Source: Draconibacterium sp.
GTDB taxonomy: Bacteria > Bacteroidota > Bacteroidia > Bacteroidales > Prolixibacteraceae
Length of the DNA stretch: 38,176 nt
Reading direction: 5' to 3'
Assembly (NCBI GenBank): GCA_027011835.1
Contig: JALUZN010000088.1
Coordinates: 1-38,176, forward strand
Made by a program: the position numbers and the translations under genes. The number at the start of each line of letters is the position of its first letter. Within the stretch, counting starts at the first letter, position 1. This document shows positions 1 to 9,829 of this stretch, one piece after another. The notes below the pieces were generated by a model. It was not told the origin of the DNA. It saw nothing but the letters and a program-made list of their open reading frames with translations, and did no database searches.

Positions 1-57
1 ACCGTCAACATTCCAGAAATGGCAAATGTTGGCGGTTATTTAATTAAAGACGGTTGA
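1..57 (+). CDS. C-terminal fragment of an upstream CDS truncated by the window edge (…TVNIPEMANVGGYLIKDG*)
   Basis: Frame 1 is open from base 1 to TGA at 55-57, with protein-like composition, 15 nt before the tig start codon. Product not identifiable from 18 residues. Confidence 0.5.
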   Translation, partial: TVNIPEMANVGGYLIKDG

Positions 58-72
58 ATAAAAAATATCATC

Positions 73-1425
73 ATGAACATTAGCAAAGAAAATATCGACG
101 ATGTAAATGCGGTAATTAAAGTGCTTATCGAAAAATCTGACTACGAAAAAGAGGTAGCAGGAAAACTTAAAGAGTATCGTCAACAAGCCTCTATTCCGGG
201 GTTCAGACCTGGAAAAGCTCCGGCAGGACTTATTAAAAAACGCTATGGAACAGCCGTTTTAGTTGATGAAGTGAATAAAATTCTTTCAAAAAAATTATCA
301 CAATATCTTGTTGAAGAAAAACTGAATATTTTGGGAGAACCTCTTCCGAACGAAGAACAACAAAAAGCGATTGACTGGGAAAAAGATGATAATTTCGAGT
401 TTGTTTTCGATATTGCTCTGGCTCCCGAAATTAACGTTTCGCTCGATAAAAGAAGCAAATACAATTATTACAAAATAGCTGTTTCCGACGAAATGATTGA
501 CAAGCAGGTTGAGAACGCTGCCATGCAACTGGGGCAAAATGTTCCGACTGATGTTGCCGTTGAAAACAGCACCGTTCGCGGAAATTTTGTACAGCTCGAT
601 GCCGAAGGAAATGAAGTTGAAAACGGAATTAAACCCGAGAATGTAGCTGTTGCCGTTGATATGATTAAAGACGAAGAGATTAAAAAATCGTTTATTGGTT
701 GTAAAAAAGACGACATCATTATTTTCGACCCCGTAAAAGCGTTCGAAAACAGAGTTGAGATTAGCCATATGTTAAATATTTCGAAAGAAGAAGCCGAAGT
801 ATTAAACAGCGAATTTAGGTTTACTGTTACCGAAATCCTTCAATTCGAAAAAGCAGAATTGAACGAAGAGCTTTTCAAAAAACTGTATGGCGAAGAGACC
901 GACATAAAAACAATGGACGATTTCAGAGCAAAAGTAAAAGATGAAATTGCTGCCGGATTGGTACAATCATCTGACTACAAATTTGCTATCGATGCCCGCG
1001 ATACTCTGGTTGAAAAAAGTAAGATGAAATTACCCGAAGCATTTCTGAAACGTTGGTTAATTGCAGTAAACAAAGAGTTAACCGTTGAGCAGGTTGAAAG
1101 CGAATTCGATGCTTTTATTAAAGACCTCGAATGGCAACTTATTAAAGATAAAATTGGAGAAGAAAACGATATAAAAGTTACTCCGGAAGAGGCCAACGAT
1201 TTTGCAAAACAGATGGCCCGGGCACAATACAACCAATACGGAATTTACGATATTCCCGACGAACAACTCGAATCGTTTGCTAAAATGCTGATAGAGAAAC
1301 CGGAAGACAAAGAACGTATTTACAAGAAGCTTTTCGAAGATAAAGTAGTTTCTGTTGTAAAAGAGAAAGTGTCTATTCAGGAAAAAGAGATAAGTCAGAA
1401 AGAGTTCGACGAAATGATGAAGTAA
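73..1425 (+). CDS. tig: Trigger factor (ribosome-associated chaperone/PPIase)
   Basis: 450 aa; N-terminal ribosome-binding signature region (…ASIPGFRPGKAPAGLIKKRYG); directly upstream of clpP-clpX. Confidence 0.93.
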   Translation: MNISKENIDDVNAVIKVLIEKSDYEKEVAGKLKEYRQQASIPGFRPGKAPAGLIKKRYGTAVLVDEVNKILSKKLSQYLVEEKLNILGEPLPNEEQQKAIDWEKDDNFEFVFDIALAPEINVSLDKRSKYNYYKIAVSDEMIDKQVENAAMQLGQNVPTDVAVENSTVRGNFVQLDAEGNEVENGIKPENVAVAVDMIKDEEIKKSFIGCKKDDIIIFDPVKAFENRVEISHMLNISKEEAEVLNSEFRFTVTEILQFEKAELNEELFKKLYGEETDIKTMDDFRAKVKDEIAAGLVQSSDYKFAIDARDTLVEKSKMKLPEAFLKRWLIAVNKELTVEQVESEFDAFIKDLEWQLIKDKIGEENDIKVTPEEANDFAKQMARAQYNQYGIYDIPDEQLESFAKMLIEKPEDKERIYKKLFEDKVVSVVKEKVSIQEKEISQKEFDEMMK

Positions 1426-1446
1426 ACTCTTTCGAAAAGAAATATT

Positions 1447-1476
1447 TTGCTGAAAGAATCAGCAAGCAACTTTTTT
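1447..1476 (+). terminator. First of two tandem hairpin/T-run structures downstream of tig
   Basis: TTGCTGA(1447-1453)-AAGAA-TCAGCAA(1459-1465), a perfect 7-bp stem, with T6 at 1471-1476. Confidence 0.5.
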
Positions 1477-1526
1477 GTAACTTTGTAATTCGTTTTTTAA
1501 CGAAATTTGCAAAGTTACTTTTTTTT
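1477..1526 (+). terminator. Rho-independent terminator between tig and clpP
   Basis: GTAACTTTG (1477-1485) pairs perfectly with CAAAGTTAC (1510-1518); inner TTCGTT/AACGAA also pairs; followed by T8 (1519-1526). Confidence 0.8.
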
Positions 1527-1546
1527 AAAGTCAAAAAGTTATTACA

Positions 1547-2224
1547 ATGGAGAACAACAACGAATTTAGTAAATATGCAGTTAAGCACGCAGGCATCAGT
1601 AGTATAACAATGGACCGGTATACATCGGTTTACGGAAACTATATTTCGCCAACCATTATTGAAGAACGCCAGTTGAACGTAGCTTCTATGGATGTTTTTT
1701 CGCGATTAATGATGGACCGGATTATTTTTCTCGGTGTACCAATCGACGACACCGTTGCCAATATTATTCAGGCACAGTTACTTTTCCTGGAATCGACCGA
1801 CCCCACAAAAGAGATTCAAATCTATTTTAATTCTCCGGGAGGCTCGGTGCATGCAGGATTGGGAATATACGACACCATGCAATATATAACTGCCGATGTA
1901 GCAACAATTTGCACCGGAATGGCCGCATCAATGGCCGCAGTACTTTTAACCGCCGGAACAAAGGGAAAACGTTCGGCACTGAGACACTCGAGAGTAATGA
2001 TTCATCAACCGATGGGTGGCGCTCAGGGACAAGCATCTGATATTGAAATAACAGCCCGCGAGATTAAAAAAATTAAAGACGAACTTTACGCAATTATTGC
2101 TGATCACTCGGGGCAACCAATCGAACAAATTGAAAAAGATTCGGATCGCGACTACTGGATGACCTCGGAAGAGGCAGTAAAATATGGAATGATTGATGAA
2201 ATATTAGTTCGTAATAAAAAGTAA
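1547..2224 (+). CDS. clpP: ATP-dependent Clp protease proteolytic subunit
   Basis: 225 aa; [11 protein letters not shown] (Ser) and [10 protein letters not shown] (His) motifs; followed by clpX. Confidence 0.97.
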   Translation: MENNNEFSKYAVKHAGISSITMDRYTSVYGNYISPTIIEERQLNVASMDVFSRLMMDRIIFLGVPIDDTVANIIQAQLLFLESTDPTKEIQIYFNSPGGSVHAGLGIYDTMQYITADVATICTGMAASMAAVLLTAGTKGKRSALRHSRVMIHQPMGGAQGQASDIEITAREIKKIKDELYAIIADHSGQPIEQIEKDSDRDYWMTSEEAVKYGMIDEILVRNKK

Positions 2225-3456
2225 TGGCAAAAAAGATTAACACCGATAAATGTTCGTTTTGCGGGCGCGAGAGAAAAGAGGTTGACCTCTTAATTGCCGG
2301 AATTAGCGGGCACATCTGCGACCGGTGTGCCGAGCAGGCTCACTCTATTATTCTCGAAGAGATAAAAAAAGAGAGCTCGTTCGACCTCAATTCGGTTAAA
2401 CTTTTAAAACCCCGCGAAATAAAAGAATTTGTCGATCAATATGTTATCGGACAAGATAAGGCGAAAAGAGTTTTAGCCGTTTCGGTTTACAACCACTACA
2501 AACGACTTACTCAACGTATCGACGACGACGAAACCGAAATAGAAAAATCGAACATTATTTTGGTAGGAGAAACCGGAACCGGAAAAACATTGCTGGCACG
2601 AACAATTGCCCGTATGTTACACGTTCCGTTTACCATTGTCGATGCAACAGTACTAACCGAAGCCGGTTATGTTGGCGAAGATATAGAGAGTTTATTAACC
2701 CGGTTGTTGCAAGCTGCCGACTACGACGTGGAAGCGGCGCAACGGGGAATTGTATTTATCGACGAGATTGACAAAATTGCCCGTAAAAGCGATAACCCGT
2801 CAATTACGCGCGATGTTTCGGGCGAAGGCGTTCAACAAGGACTGCTAAAACTATTAGAGGGAGCAATTGTAAATGTTCCTCCACAGGGTGGACGAAAACA
2901 TCCGGAGCAAAAACTTATTCCGGTCGATACAAAAAACATCCTCTTTATTGCAGGAGGTGCTTTCGATGGAATTGAACGGAAAATAGCAAACCGTTTAAAT
3001 ACAAAAGTTATTGGATACAGCGCAGCAAAAGAGGCCGACCGTATTGAACGAGAAAATCTTTTGCAATATATCTCTCCTCAGGATTTAAAATCGTTCGGAC
3101 TAATTCCCGAAATTATTGGCCGGTTGCCTGTGCTTGCTTACCTCGACCCGCTTGACGAAAAAGTTTTGCGTAACATCTTAACTGAGCCTAAAAACTCAGT
3201 AATCAGACAATATAAAAAATTGTTTAAAATTGATGGAATTAATCTCGAATTCGAAGAAGATGCGCTGCAATATATAGTTGACAAAGCAATTGAATTTAAA
3301 TTGGGAGCCCGAGGATTACGGTCTATTTGCGAAAGCATAATGAACGATGCAATGTTTGACGCTCCGTCCGAAAAAATAGACAGTTTATTTATCTCGAAAG
3401 AGTATGCTGAGGGGAAAATAGACAGGTCAATAATTAAGCGACTTAAAGCAAGTTAA
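2224..3456 (+). CDS. clpX: ATP-dependent Clp protease ATP-binding subunit ClpX
   Basis: 410 aa; N-terminal zinc finger CSFCGR…CDRC, Walker [18 protein letters not shown]; start overlaps the clpP stop. Confidence 0.98.
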   Translation: MAKKINTDKCSFCGRERKEVDLLIAGISGHICDRCAEQAHSIILEEIKKESSFDLNSVKLLKPREIKEFVDQYVIGQDKAKRVLAVSVYNHYKRLTQRIDDDETEIEKSNIILVGETGTGKTLLARTIARMLHVPFTIVDATVLTEAGYVGEDIESLLTRLLQAADYDVEAAQRGIVFIDEIDKIARKSDNPSITRDVSGEGVQQGLLKLLEGAIVNVPPQGGRKHPEQKLIPVDTKNILFIAGGAFDGIERKIANRLNTKVIGYSAAKEADRIERENLLQYISPQDLKSFGLIPEIIGRLPVLAYLDPLDEKVLRNILTEPKNSVIRQYKKLFKIDGINLEFEEDALQYIVDKAIEFKLGARGLRSICESIMNDAMFDAPSEKIDSLFISKEYAEGKIDRSIIKRLKAS

Positions 3457-3464
3457 CAATATAG

Positions 3465-3491
3465 ATACCGGATTTTGTCCGGTATTTTTTT
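3465..3491 (+). terminator. Rho-independent terminator after clpX
   Basis: ATACCGGA (3465-3472)-TTTTG-TCCGGTAT (3478-3485), perfect 8-bp stem followed by a T run. Confidence 0.88.
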
Positions 3492-3516
3492 ATCATGAAA
3501 AAAACAAAACTTTATT

Positions 3517-4560
3517 ATGAAAAAAACGATATTTCTGGCCCTGTTTTTATCTTTTAGTTTATCACTGTTTGCTCAAATAGATGTTCTGAATGAATCGAAA
3601 AGCGATTTCGATAACCGAATGCAATGGTTTACCGATGCAAAATACGGAATGTTTATCCATTTCGGGTTGTACAGCCAGTTGGCAGGCGAGTGGAAAGGGA
3701 AAAACTACGACGGTTACGCCGAATGGATAGAAGCAAATGCCGACATCCCCTCGCAGGTTTATGCCATGCTTACAGCAACTTTTAATCCCGTAAATTTCGA
3801 TGCCGATTTTATTGCAAAAACCGCAAAAGAGGCCGGAATGAAATACATTGTTATAACTACAAAACACCACGAAGGCTTTTGTTTATGGGACAGCAAATAC
3901 ACTACTTTTGATGTTGCCAGCACACCATTTAAAGGACGCGATATTCTTGCCGAATTAAGTGCAGCATGTAAAAAATACGATTTGCATTTCGGGACATATT
4001 ATAGTATTATCGACTGGCATCACCCATCGCAAGAACGTAATATAGACGGAGATGACCTTTGGGGACACTGGGGAAATATTCGAATGAAATCGGGGAAAAA
4101 GGCAGAGTATATTGCTTACATGAAAAACCAGATTAAAGAGCTGATTGAAAATTACGATACCGATATTCTCTGGTTCGACGGTGATTGGGTTTATTGGTGG
4201 GACATGGCCTCGGGCGAAGATTTATACCAGTATATTCGCAAATTAAAACCCAGTATTATTATAAACAACAGGGTTGCAAAACGTGCAATTTTCAAAAAAG
4301 ATTTTGGTACTCCCGAACAGGAACATCTCTCGGATGCGGTAGAGTATGATTGGGAAGCCTGCTACACAATGAATAATTCGTGGGGATTTAAAAAGAGCGA
4401 TACCGATTGGAAAGATGCTGATACAGTTTATAATAAACTGAAAGAGATTAACTCGAATGGTGGAAATTTATTGTTGAATATTGGACCAAAAGGCGATGGC
4501 TCGGTTCCCGAAGAGTCGGTAAAAATTTTATTGGAAGTTGGAAAGAAATTAAAGAAATAG
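3517..4560 (+). CDS. Secreted alpha-L-fucosidase-like glycoside hydrolase (GH29)
   Basis: Signal peptide MKKTIFLALFLSFSLSLFAQ; RMQWFTDAKYGMFIHFGLYS, ITTKHHEGFCLWDSKYT, ILWFDGDW (nucleophile Asp region). Confidence 0.88.
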   Translation: MKKTIFLALFLSFSLSLFAQIDVLNESKSDFDNRMQWFTDAKYGMFIHFGLYSQLAGEWKGKNYDGYAEWIEANADIPSQVYAMLTATFNPVNFDADFIAKTAKEAGMKYIVITTKHHEGFCLWDSKYTTFDVASTPFKGRDILAELSAACKKYDLHFGTYYSIIDWHHPSQERNIDGDDLWGHWGNIRMKSGKKAEYIAYMKNQIKELIENYDTDILWFDGDWVYWWDMASGEDLYQYIRKLKPSIIINNRVAKRAIFKKDFGTPEQEHLSDAVEYDWEACYTMNNSWGFKKSDTDWKDADTVYNKLKEINSNGGNLLLNIGPKGDGSVPEESVKILLEVGKKLKK

Positions 4561-4612
4561 AGATTTTAACGGCTCACTTCATAGGGATTTTTAGCAGTAG
4601 AGATAAAAACAC

Positions 4613-4651
4613 AAAAATGGGTAAATTCAATAATTGGATTTACCCATTTTT
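4613..4651. terminator. Bidirectional rho-independent terminator
   Basis: AAAAATGGGTAAAT (4613-4626) and ATTTACCCATTTTT (4638-4651) form a perfect 14-bp stem with an A tract on one side and a T tract on the other. Confidence 0.88.
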
Positions 4652-4865
4652 ATGTTTGGGTTGTTTCCGATTCAGATTTCGGCTGTTTTGGTGTGGCAAA
4701 GTTGACCAAACAGGACATATTTTTCCTATCTGTTTGAAGGTTTTAAGCAGATTTTAATTTTTTATGCTGACACTATCCCAGAAAGTGAGTAAAGTGTATT
4801 TTAATCAACTTTGGAGTTGGTGAAATTTTTAAAAGGCTAATTATGAGATGTATACACTTTGCGAA

Positions 4866-5912
4866 TTAGTTCCCCATTTTTATCTGACTGCTGATTTTAT
4901 CGTTTTTTGCCTGATGGTTCATTTTCAGCGTATAAATCATTGCTTCAACCTGGCGCAACAAATTGCGTTTGTCTTTGCTTGGCGCATAAATATAGCCAAA
5001 GGCAACTACTACCCGTTGGTTGGTTGCATCGAGTTCGGCAAGTTCGATGTAGGGACCACCCATAAAATCGTTTTGTACCCGCCACAATCCACGCATTTCT
5101 GATGCGTAATTTTTGTTGTGCTCAAAAATGTTAAATGTCTGTTTAACTCTTTTTTCGGTGGTCATATAACTCCCTTTTGTTGGCCCGGGAACATCTTTCC
5201 GTAAAACACTATCGCGGTAGTGTACTAAATAATCGACCGTAAAAATGCTGTCGGAAGCATACGGAATTGTATATAATATTATGCCTTGCGAAATTTCGGG
5301 AGTTTCGTATCTGAACCAGATAAAGTTCTTTTTTTGCTCGCTAATAACAAAGCCCGGAGGTACATGCATGGTAACCCCAAAATCTTTTTTCAGTACGTTA
5401 TAAACCGATTTCTCGTAGAACTTTTTATAATTCATTGTAAATCGTTCTTTTTCGGCTGCAAGAAAGTACGATAATATTTTATTGCTGTTTTTATTAAATA
5501 GTTCAATAAATCTTTTTGGAGTTTTTGCCTTTATCTGTACTGTTGCCTGCGGATATGCCCAAACATCGTCGGTAAACGAAATGCCTTCTTTTTTTACATT
5601 CTCCGAGATACTGGTTTGAATAATGTTTCGTGTGCTCTTGAAAATACTTTTAAATGCAGCATTCGGAACATGAATTAAATCGAAAACGGGTTCGTCTTGT
5701 GGCAGACCCACATGCGACTGTGCCAGTGTTTCGCGAATTGTTTTTCCCGGCGTGCCTTCCCACAATTCATCGGAAATTACAACAACTAACTCTCCCGATT
5801 TCCCGGTAATGTTTTTATGAATGGTTTTCCCGTCGTTTTTACACGATTGTAAACTTATTACAGTGAGAACCAGTAAAAACAGAACAATGATTTGTGTGCG
5901 CATTTTATTCAA
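4866..5912 (-). CDS. DUF4837 family lipoprotein
   Basis: 348 aa; lipoprotein signal …LTVISLQSCKND; residues (GELVVVISDELWEGTPGKTIRETLA…) recall the Bacteroidota DUF4837 family. Confidence 0.72.
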   Translation of the reverse strand: MNKMRTQIIVLFLLVLTVISLQSCKNDGKTIHKNITGKSGELVVVISDELWEGTPGKTIRETLAQSHVGLPQDEPVFDLIHVPNAAFKSIFKSTRNIIQTSISENVKKEGISFTDDVWAYPQATVQIKAKTPKRFIELFNKNSNKILSYFLAAEKERFTMNYKKFYEKSVYNVLKKDFGVTMHVPPGFVISEQKKNFIWFRYETPEISQGIILYTIPYASDSIFTVDYLVHYRDSVLRKDVPGPTKGSYMTTEKRVKQTFNIFEHNKNYASEMRGLWRVQNDFMGGPYIELAELDATNQRVVVAFGYIYAPSKDKRNLLRQVEAMIYTLKMNHQAKNDKISSQIKMGN

Positions 5913-5975
5913 ATTTAAGGTTTAATACAACTGCCTTTATCAAAAACCTTACCAGTATTGAAAATGGCATAAAAA

Positions 5976-6010
5976 AATCCCGATTCTGAAAAAGTTTCAG
6001 AAGCGGGATT
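5976..6010 (-). terminator. Terminator downstream of tatA (potentially bidirectional)
   Basis: AATCCCGATTCTGAAA … TTTCAGAAGCGGGATT, 16-nt arms with one mismatch, A-run on the left (U-run of the minus transcript) and T-run on the right. Confidence 0.85.
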
Positions 6011-6032
6011 CTTTTTTATAGGTTACCGACAA

Positions 6033-6233
6033 TTAACTGTCAATTTTTTCAGTCTTCGAGTTGCTTTTTTCAGGTTCATCTTCTTTTGTCGCATTTTTAA
6101 ACTCTTTCATTCCCTTTCCGAGGCCTTTCATAAGCTCCGGAATTTTACGTCCGCCAAAAAGTAAAAGAACAATTATAAGTATTATTATTACTTCTTGTGG
6201 TCCTACAAATCCTGCTATTATAAATAAATTCAT
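6033..6233 (-). CDS. tatA: Sec-independent protein translocase TatA/TatE family
   Basis: 66 aa; [26 protein letters not shown] is a classic TatA hinge/amphipathic helix. Confidence 0.95.
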   Translation of the reverse strand: MNLFIIAGFVGPQEVIIILIIVLLLFGGRKIPELMKGLGKGMKEFKNATKEDEPEKSNSKTEKIDS

Positions 6234-6278
6234 ATCAAAAAAGATAAAATTGGTTTTCTACAAAAATAGAACTTTTTT

Positions 6279-7616
6279 TTAAAAAGTTCCGTTAATAATT
6301 TTTATTATATCGTTTGCGTTTGCATAAAGTACCAAAGCTAACAATAAAATCATTCCGGCAATTTGTGCATACTCTAAAAATTTCTCATTTGGTTTTCTAC
6401 CGGTTATCATTTCTCCCAGCAAAAACATTACATGTCCTCCATCTAATGCCGGAATAGGCAGCAGGTTCATAATGGCCAGAATAATAGAAATAAATGCAGT
6501 CATATTCCAAAACGAGTACCAGTCCCAGTTTCCCGGGAAAATATTCCCAATGGTTGCAAAACCTCCCAACGACTCGTATCCCTTTGTTTTTTTGTTAAAT
6601 ATTAGTTTAAACTGTTTCAGGTAATCTTTTGTTGTTTGAACGCCGCGGTTTATTCCGGCCGGTATAGAAGCAAAGAACCCATATTTTATTGTTTTGAGTT
6701 TAAAAACTTCGGGGGTGTTAAAAACCGGATAAAACCCGATTTTGCCATCTTCGCCAACGGTAACTTTTTTTGTTATTAAACTACCGTTTCGCTCGAGTTG
6801 CATCTCAATCTCTTTCCCTTTTTTTGAATTGAGATAGTGCGAGAACTCATCGTAATAGTCGAATGATTGACCATCTACTTTTTTCAGAATATCGCCTTTT
6901 GTTAACCCTGCAACATTTGCAGGCGAGTCTTTTATTACTTTACCAACACTGTGGTTGAATGGGAATCGCGGATTAATAATCGATTTACTTTTCAGTAAAA
7001 GCGCCAAATCTTCGTCGCTTATATTAATATCTACTTTTTCTCCGTTTCGCTCAACTTGTACGGTTTTTACATTGTCTAAAACAATGGTTGGAACAATTTT
7101 ATTAAAGTTCTCGATATACTTATTGTCAACCGTTAAAATTTTATCTCCATTTTGAAATCCGATTTTTTCTCCGACTTCATTTACCTCAATCCCGAATTTT
7201 GCATTCTCGGTGGGCAGGTACGATTCGCCCCAGGCGTACAAAATACCGATGTAAATAACCAGTGCAGTTATAAAATTCATAATTACCCCGCCAAGCATAA
7301 TCAAGAGTCGCTGCCACGTTTTCTTCGAACGAAATTCCCAGGGTTGTGGCGGTAGTTTCATTGCCTCTTTGTCCATCGACTCGTCTATCATTCCTGAGAT
7401 TTTCACAAATCCTCCCAGTGGCAGCCAGCCAATTCCGTATTCGGTATCGCCTTTTTTAATTTTGAAAAGCGAAAACCAGGGATTAAAAAACAGGTAAAAT
7501 TTTTCGACCCGGGTTTTAAACAGGCGGGCAAACATAAAGTGCCCAAATTCGTGCAGTACAACTAATAACGAAAGGCTTAAAAGCAGTTGTGCTGTTTTTA
7601 TTAGTATCGTTTCCAT
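6279..7616 (-). CDS. rseP: RIP-type zinc metalloprotease (site-2 protease, M50)
   Basis: 445 aa; HEFGHFMFAR, PDZ region, LLPIPALDGGHVMFLLGEMI. Confidence 0.95.
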   Translation of the reverse strand: METILIKTAQLLLSLSLLVVLHEFGHFMFARLFKTRVEKFYLFFNPWFSLFKIKKGDTEYGIGWLPLGGFVKISGMIDESMDKEAMKLPPQPWEFRSKKTWQRLLIMLGGVIMNFITALVIYIGILYAWGESYLPTENAKFGIEVNEVGEKIGFQNGDKILTVDNKYIENFNKIVPTIVLDNVKTVQVERNGEKVDINISDEDLALLLKSKSIINPRFPFNHSVGKVIKDSPANVAGLTKGDILKKVDGQSFDYYDEFSHYLNSKKGKEIEMQLERNGSLITKKVTVGEDGKIGFYPVFNTPEVFKLKTIKYGFFASIPAGINRGVQTTKDYLKQFKLIFNKKTKGYESLGGFATIGNIFPGNWDWYSFWNMTAFISIILAIMNLLPIPALDGGHVMFLLGEMITGRKPNEKFLEYAQIAGMILLLALVLYANANDIIKIINGTF

Positions 7617-7625
7617 TAATTTTTT

Positions 7626-8780
7626 CTAATCTTCTATTAACAATTTTGTTACTCTCCTTGCTTCTGCATTTGTTTCAATCAAGTCGTCTAAACTTGGTTT
7701 TTCAATAAATGCAATGTTGTTCATCGCTTTTTCGATTGTCTCCGACATTTGTAAAAAACCTATCTTTTTCTTCAGAAAAGCATCTACAACTACCTCGTTA
7801 GCAGCATTTAATATGCATGGTTTATTGCCGCCAAAATCGAGTGCTTCGTAAGCGAGTGCAAGGTTACGAAAAATTTTTGTATTTGGCGGCTCGAAACGCA
7901 ACGTTGGATAATCTAAAAAATTGAACCGCTGATAGTTATTTTTTATACGATATGGAAACCCGATTGCATATTGAATGGGCAGTTTCATATCGGGCAGTCC
8001 GAGCTGTGCTTTCATCGACCCGTCTTCGAACTGAACCAGCGAGTGGACAATTGATTCGGGGTGAACAATTACATCGATTTTCGATGGAGCAAGCCCAAAA
8101 AGCCAGTGTGCTTCAATTACTTCAAATCCTTTGTTCATAAGCGTTGCCGAGTCGATGGTTATTTTGTTTCCCATTTCCCAGTTGGGATGTGCTAACGCAT
8201 CGTTAACCGTTACGTTCCGAAGTTCATTTTCTGTTTTTCCACGAAAGGGGCCTCCCGAGCAGGTGATGTAAATTTTTTCAACAGGGTTCATAAACTCGCC
8301 TGCCAAACATTGAAAAATTGCCGAATGTTCCGAGTCGACCGGAAGAATTTCAACTTTTTTCTCGTGTGCTATTTTTGTTATTATTTCGCCGGCAACCACC
8401 AACGTTTCTTTATTGGCAAGTGCAATGTTTTTGCCTGCTTTTATTGCGTGATATGTGGGAATGAGACCTGAATAGCCCACCATAGCTGTCAGTACCAAAT
8501 CAACACTCTCCATTTGCACTACCTGGTTAATGGCATCGGCGCCGGCATAAACTTTAACGGGCTCGTTGGAAAGTGCATCGGCAACCTGTTTGTATTTTTG
8601 TTTGTTAGCAATTACAACGGCGTTTGGCTGAACCTTTTTTGCCTGCTCGATTAATAAATTTACATTGTTGTTTGCGGTTAAAACCTCAACCTCAAATTTG
8701 TCGGGGTTGTGCGAAATAACGTCGAGCGACTGTGTGCCAATGGACCCCGTTGATCCTAAAATAGCTATTCTTTTTTTCAT
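7626..8780 (-). CDS. dxr: 1-deoxy-D-xylulose-5-phosphate reductoisomerase
   Basis: 384 aa; ILGSTGSIGTQSLDVI, LANKETLVVAGE, PVDSEHSAIFQCL, TIDSATLMNKGFEVIEAHWLF. Confidence 0.97.
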   Translation of the reverse strand: MKKRIAILGSTGSIGTQSLDVISHNPDKFEVEVLTANNNVNLLIEQAKKVQPNAVVIANKQKYKQVADALSNEPVKVYAGADAINQVVQMESVDLVLTAMVGYSGLIPTYHAIKAGKNIALANKETLVVAGEIITKIAHEKKVEILPVDSEHSAIFQCLAGEFMNPVEKIYITCSGGPFRGKTENELRNVTVNDALAHPNWEMGNKITIDSATLMNKGFEVIEAHWLFGLAPSKIDVIVHPESIVHSLVQFEDGSMKAQLGLPDMKLPIQYAIGFPYRIKNNYQRFNFLDYPTLRFEPPNTKIFRNLALAYEALDFGGNKPCILNAANEVVVDAFLKKKIGFLQMSETIEKAMNNIAFIEKPSLDDLIETNAEARRVTKLLIED

Positions 8781-8784
8781 AAAA

Positions 8785-9642
8785 CTAAAAATCGATATAC
8801 TGTTGAGGATTTAATGCCGTGCCGTTATACCAGAGTTCGAAATGCAGGTGTGGCCCGGTAGATAATTTGCCTGTGTTGCCAATTATTGCAATGGCTTCGC
8901 CGGCTTTAACTTTGTCGCCGGTATTTTTCAGCAGCTCGGCATTGTGTTTATAAACCGAAATTAAATTGTTACGGTGTTGAATATAAATTACATAACCGGT
9001 TTCCATTGTCCACCCCGAGAAAATTACCGTACCTTCCAAAACCGCCGAAATTACGGTGTTTGGTTTGCTTACCAAATCGACACCAAAATGGTTTGAGCTT
9101 GAATTAAACTTGTTGGAAACAACTCCTTTAACCGGCACAAAGAAATGAATCTGATTCAGCCCTTCTGTTTTATCTTCTTCGGGTTTTATGGAAAGACTCA
9201 GCTGCTCGGCCAATAACTTATCCTGAAATACAGAGTCGTGATTGTATTTTTTCAGGGTAACATCGTTCGATTTTATTGCGGTATTTAAATTCGAATTATC
9301 TTCAGGAACTTCCCCCTCAACAATGGCTTTAATTCCCTTAAAAAATGCATCTCTTTTGGCCAATTCATTTTCGAGCGAATCAACTTTCAGGGCATTTTCA
9401 ATAAGCATTTGCCGGTATTCGGCTTTTGGATAACCCGGAATGTATTCGCGTAATCCGGTGGTTGCAATTAACAAAATAACCAGTATTACTATAATTGCCG
9501 ACAATAAACTTGTTACGGTAAATACTTTTAACCGCGACAATTTCATACTCCAAACCGATTGGAAAGTTGTGTCGTTATAAATAATTAACCGGTATTTATC
9601 TTTTAGCTTACCAAAAAGCTTTTTTCTCTTTTTTTCTTCCAC
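8785..9642 (-). CDS. M23 family metallopeptidase (LytM domain, membrane anchored)
   Basis: 285 aa; N-terminal TM helix; NHFGVDLVSKPNTVI…GTVIFSG…GPHLHFELWYNG. Confidence 0.92.
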   Translation of the reverse strand: MEEKKRKKLFGKLKDKYRLIIYNDTTFQSVWSMKLSRLKVFTVTSLLSAIIVILVILLIATTGLREYIPGYPKAEYRQMLIENALKVDSLENELAKRDAFFKGIKAIVEGEVPEDNSNLNTAIKSNDVTLKKYNHDSVFQDKLLAEQLSLSIKPEEDKTEGLNQIHFFVPVKGVVSNKFNSSSNHFGVDLVSKPNTVISAVLEGTVIFSGWTMETGYVIYIQHRNNLISVYKHNAELLKNTGDKVKAGEAIAIIGNTGKLSTGPHLHFELWYNGTALNPQQYIDF

Positions 9643-9797
9643 ACCTTGCTTTTAAGGCTGCAAATTTAGTAAGAATTGATAAACAACACATTATTTATTT
9701 CTTTTTAACGCTTTTTAAAAGGGGTGCTAAAAGCTAACGAGAACTATTAATACTAAAATTCATTATGAAAGTCATAAATAATAATCGATTGAAAAGT

Positions 9798-9805
9798 TAT
9801 ATTTG
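9798..9805 (+). promoter_or_regulatory. -7 box (TATATTTG) of a Bacteroidota-type promoter for the S46 peptidase gene
   Basis: TATATTTG matches TAnnTTTG; no convincing -33 TTTG at the expected distance. Confidence 0.45.
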
Positions 9806-9829
9806 TGCTTCATTAAAAAGAAAATAACT

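Noticed and set aside
1-36. 12-bp inverted repeat ACCGTCAACATT…AATGTTGGCGGT considered as a terminator or riboswitch
   Set aside because: It lies inside an open coding frame (…TVNIPEMANVGGYLIKDG*) and lacks a following T-run; most likely coincidental within a CDS tail.
298-768. 156-aa minus-strand ORF antisense to tig
   Set aside because: Fully inside a clear tig CDS; low-complexity antisense translation with no recognisable domain.
1478-1485. TAACTTTG as a -7 box for clpP
   Set aside because: Embedded in the 5' arm of a terminator stem with no TTTG/TTG at 19-21 nt upstream.
4848-5102. 84-aa plus-strand ORF at the 3' end of the DUF4837 gene
   Set aside because: Mostly antisense to a supported CDS; no domain recognised.
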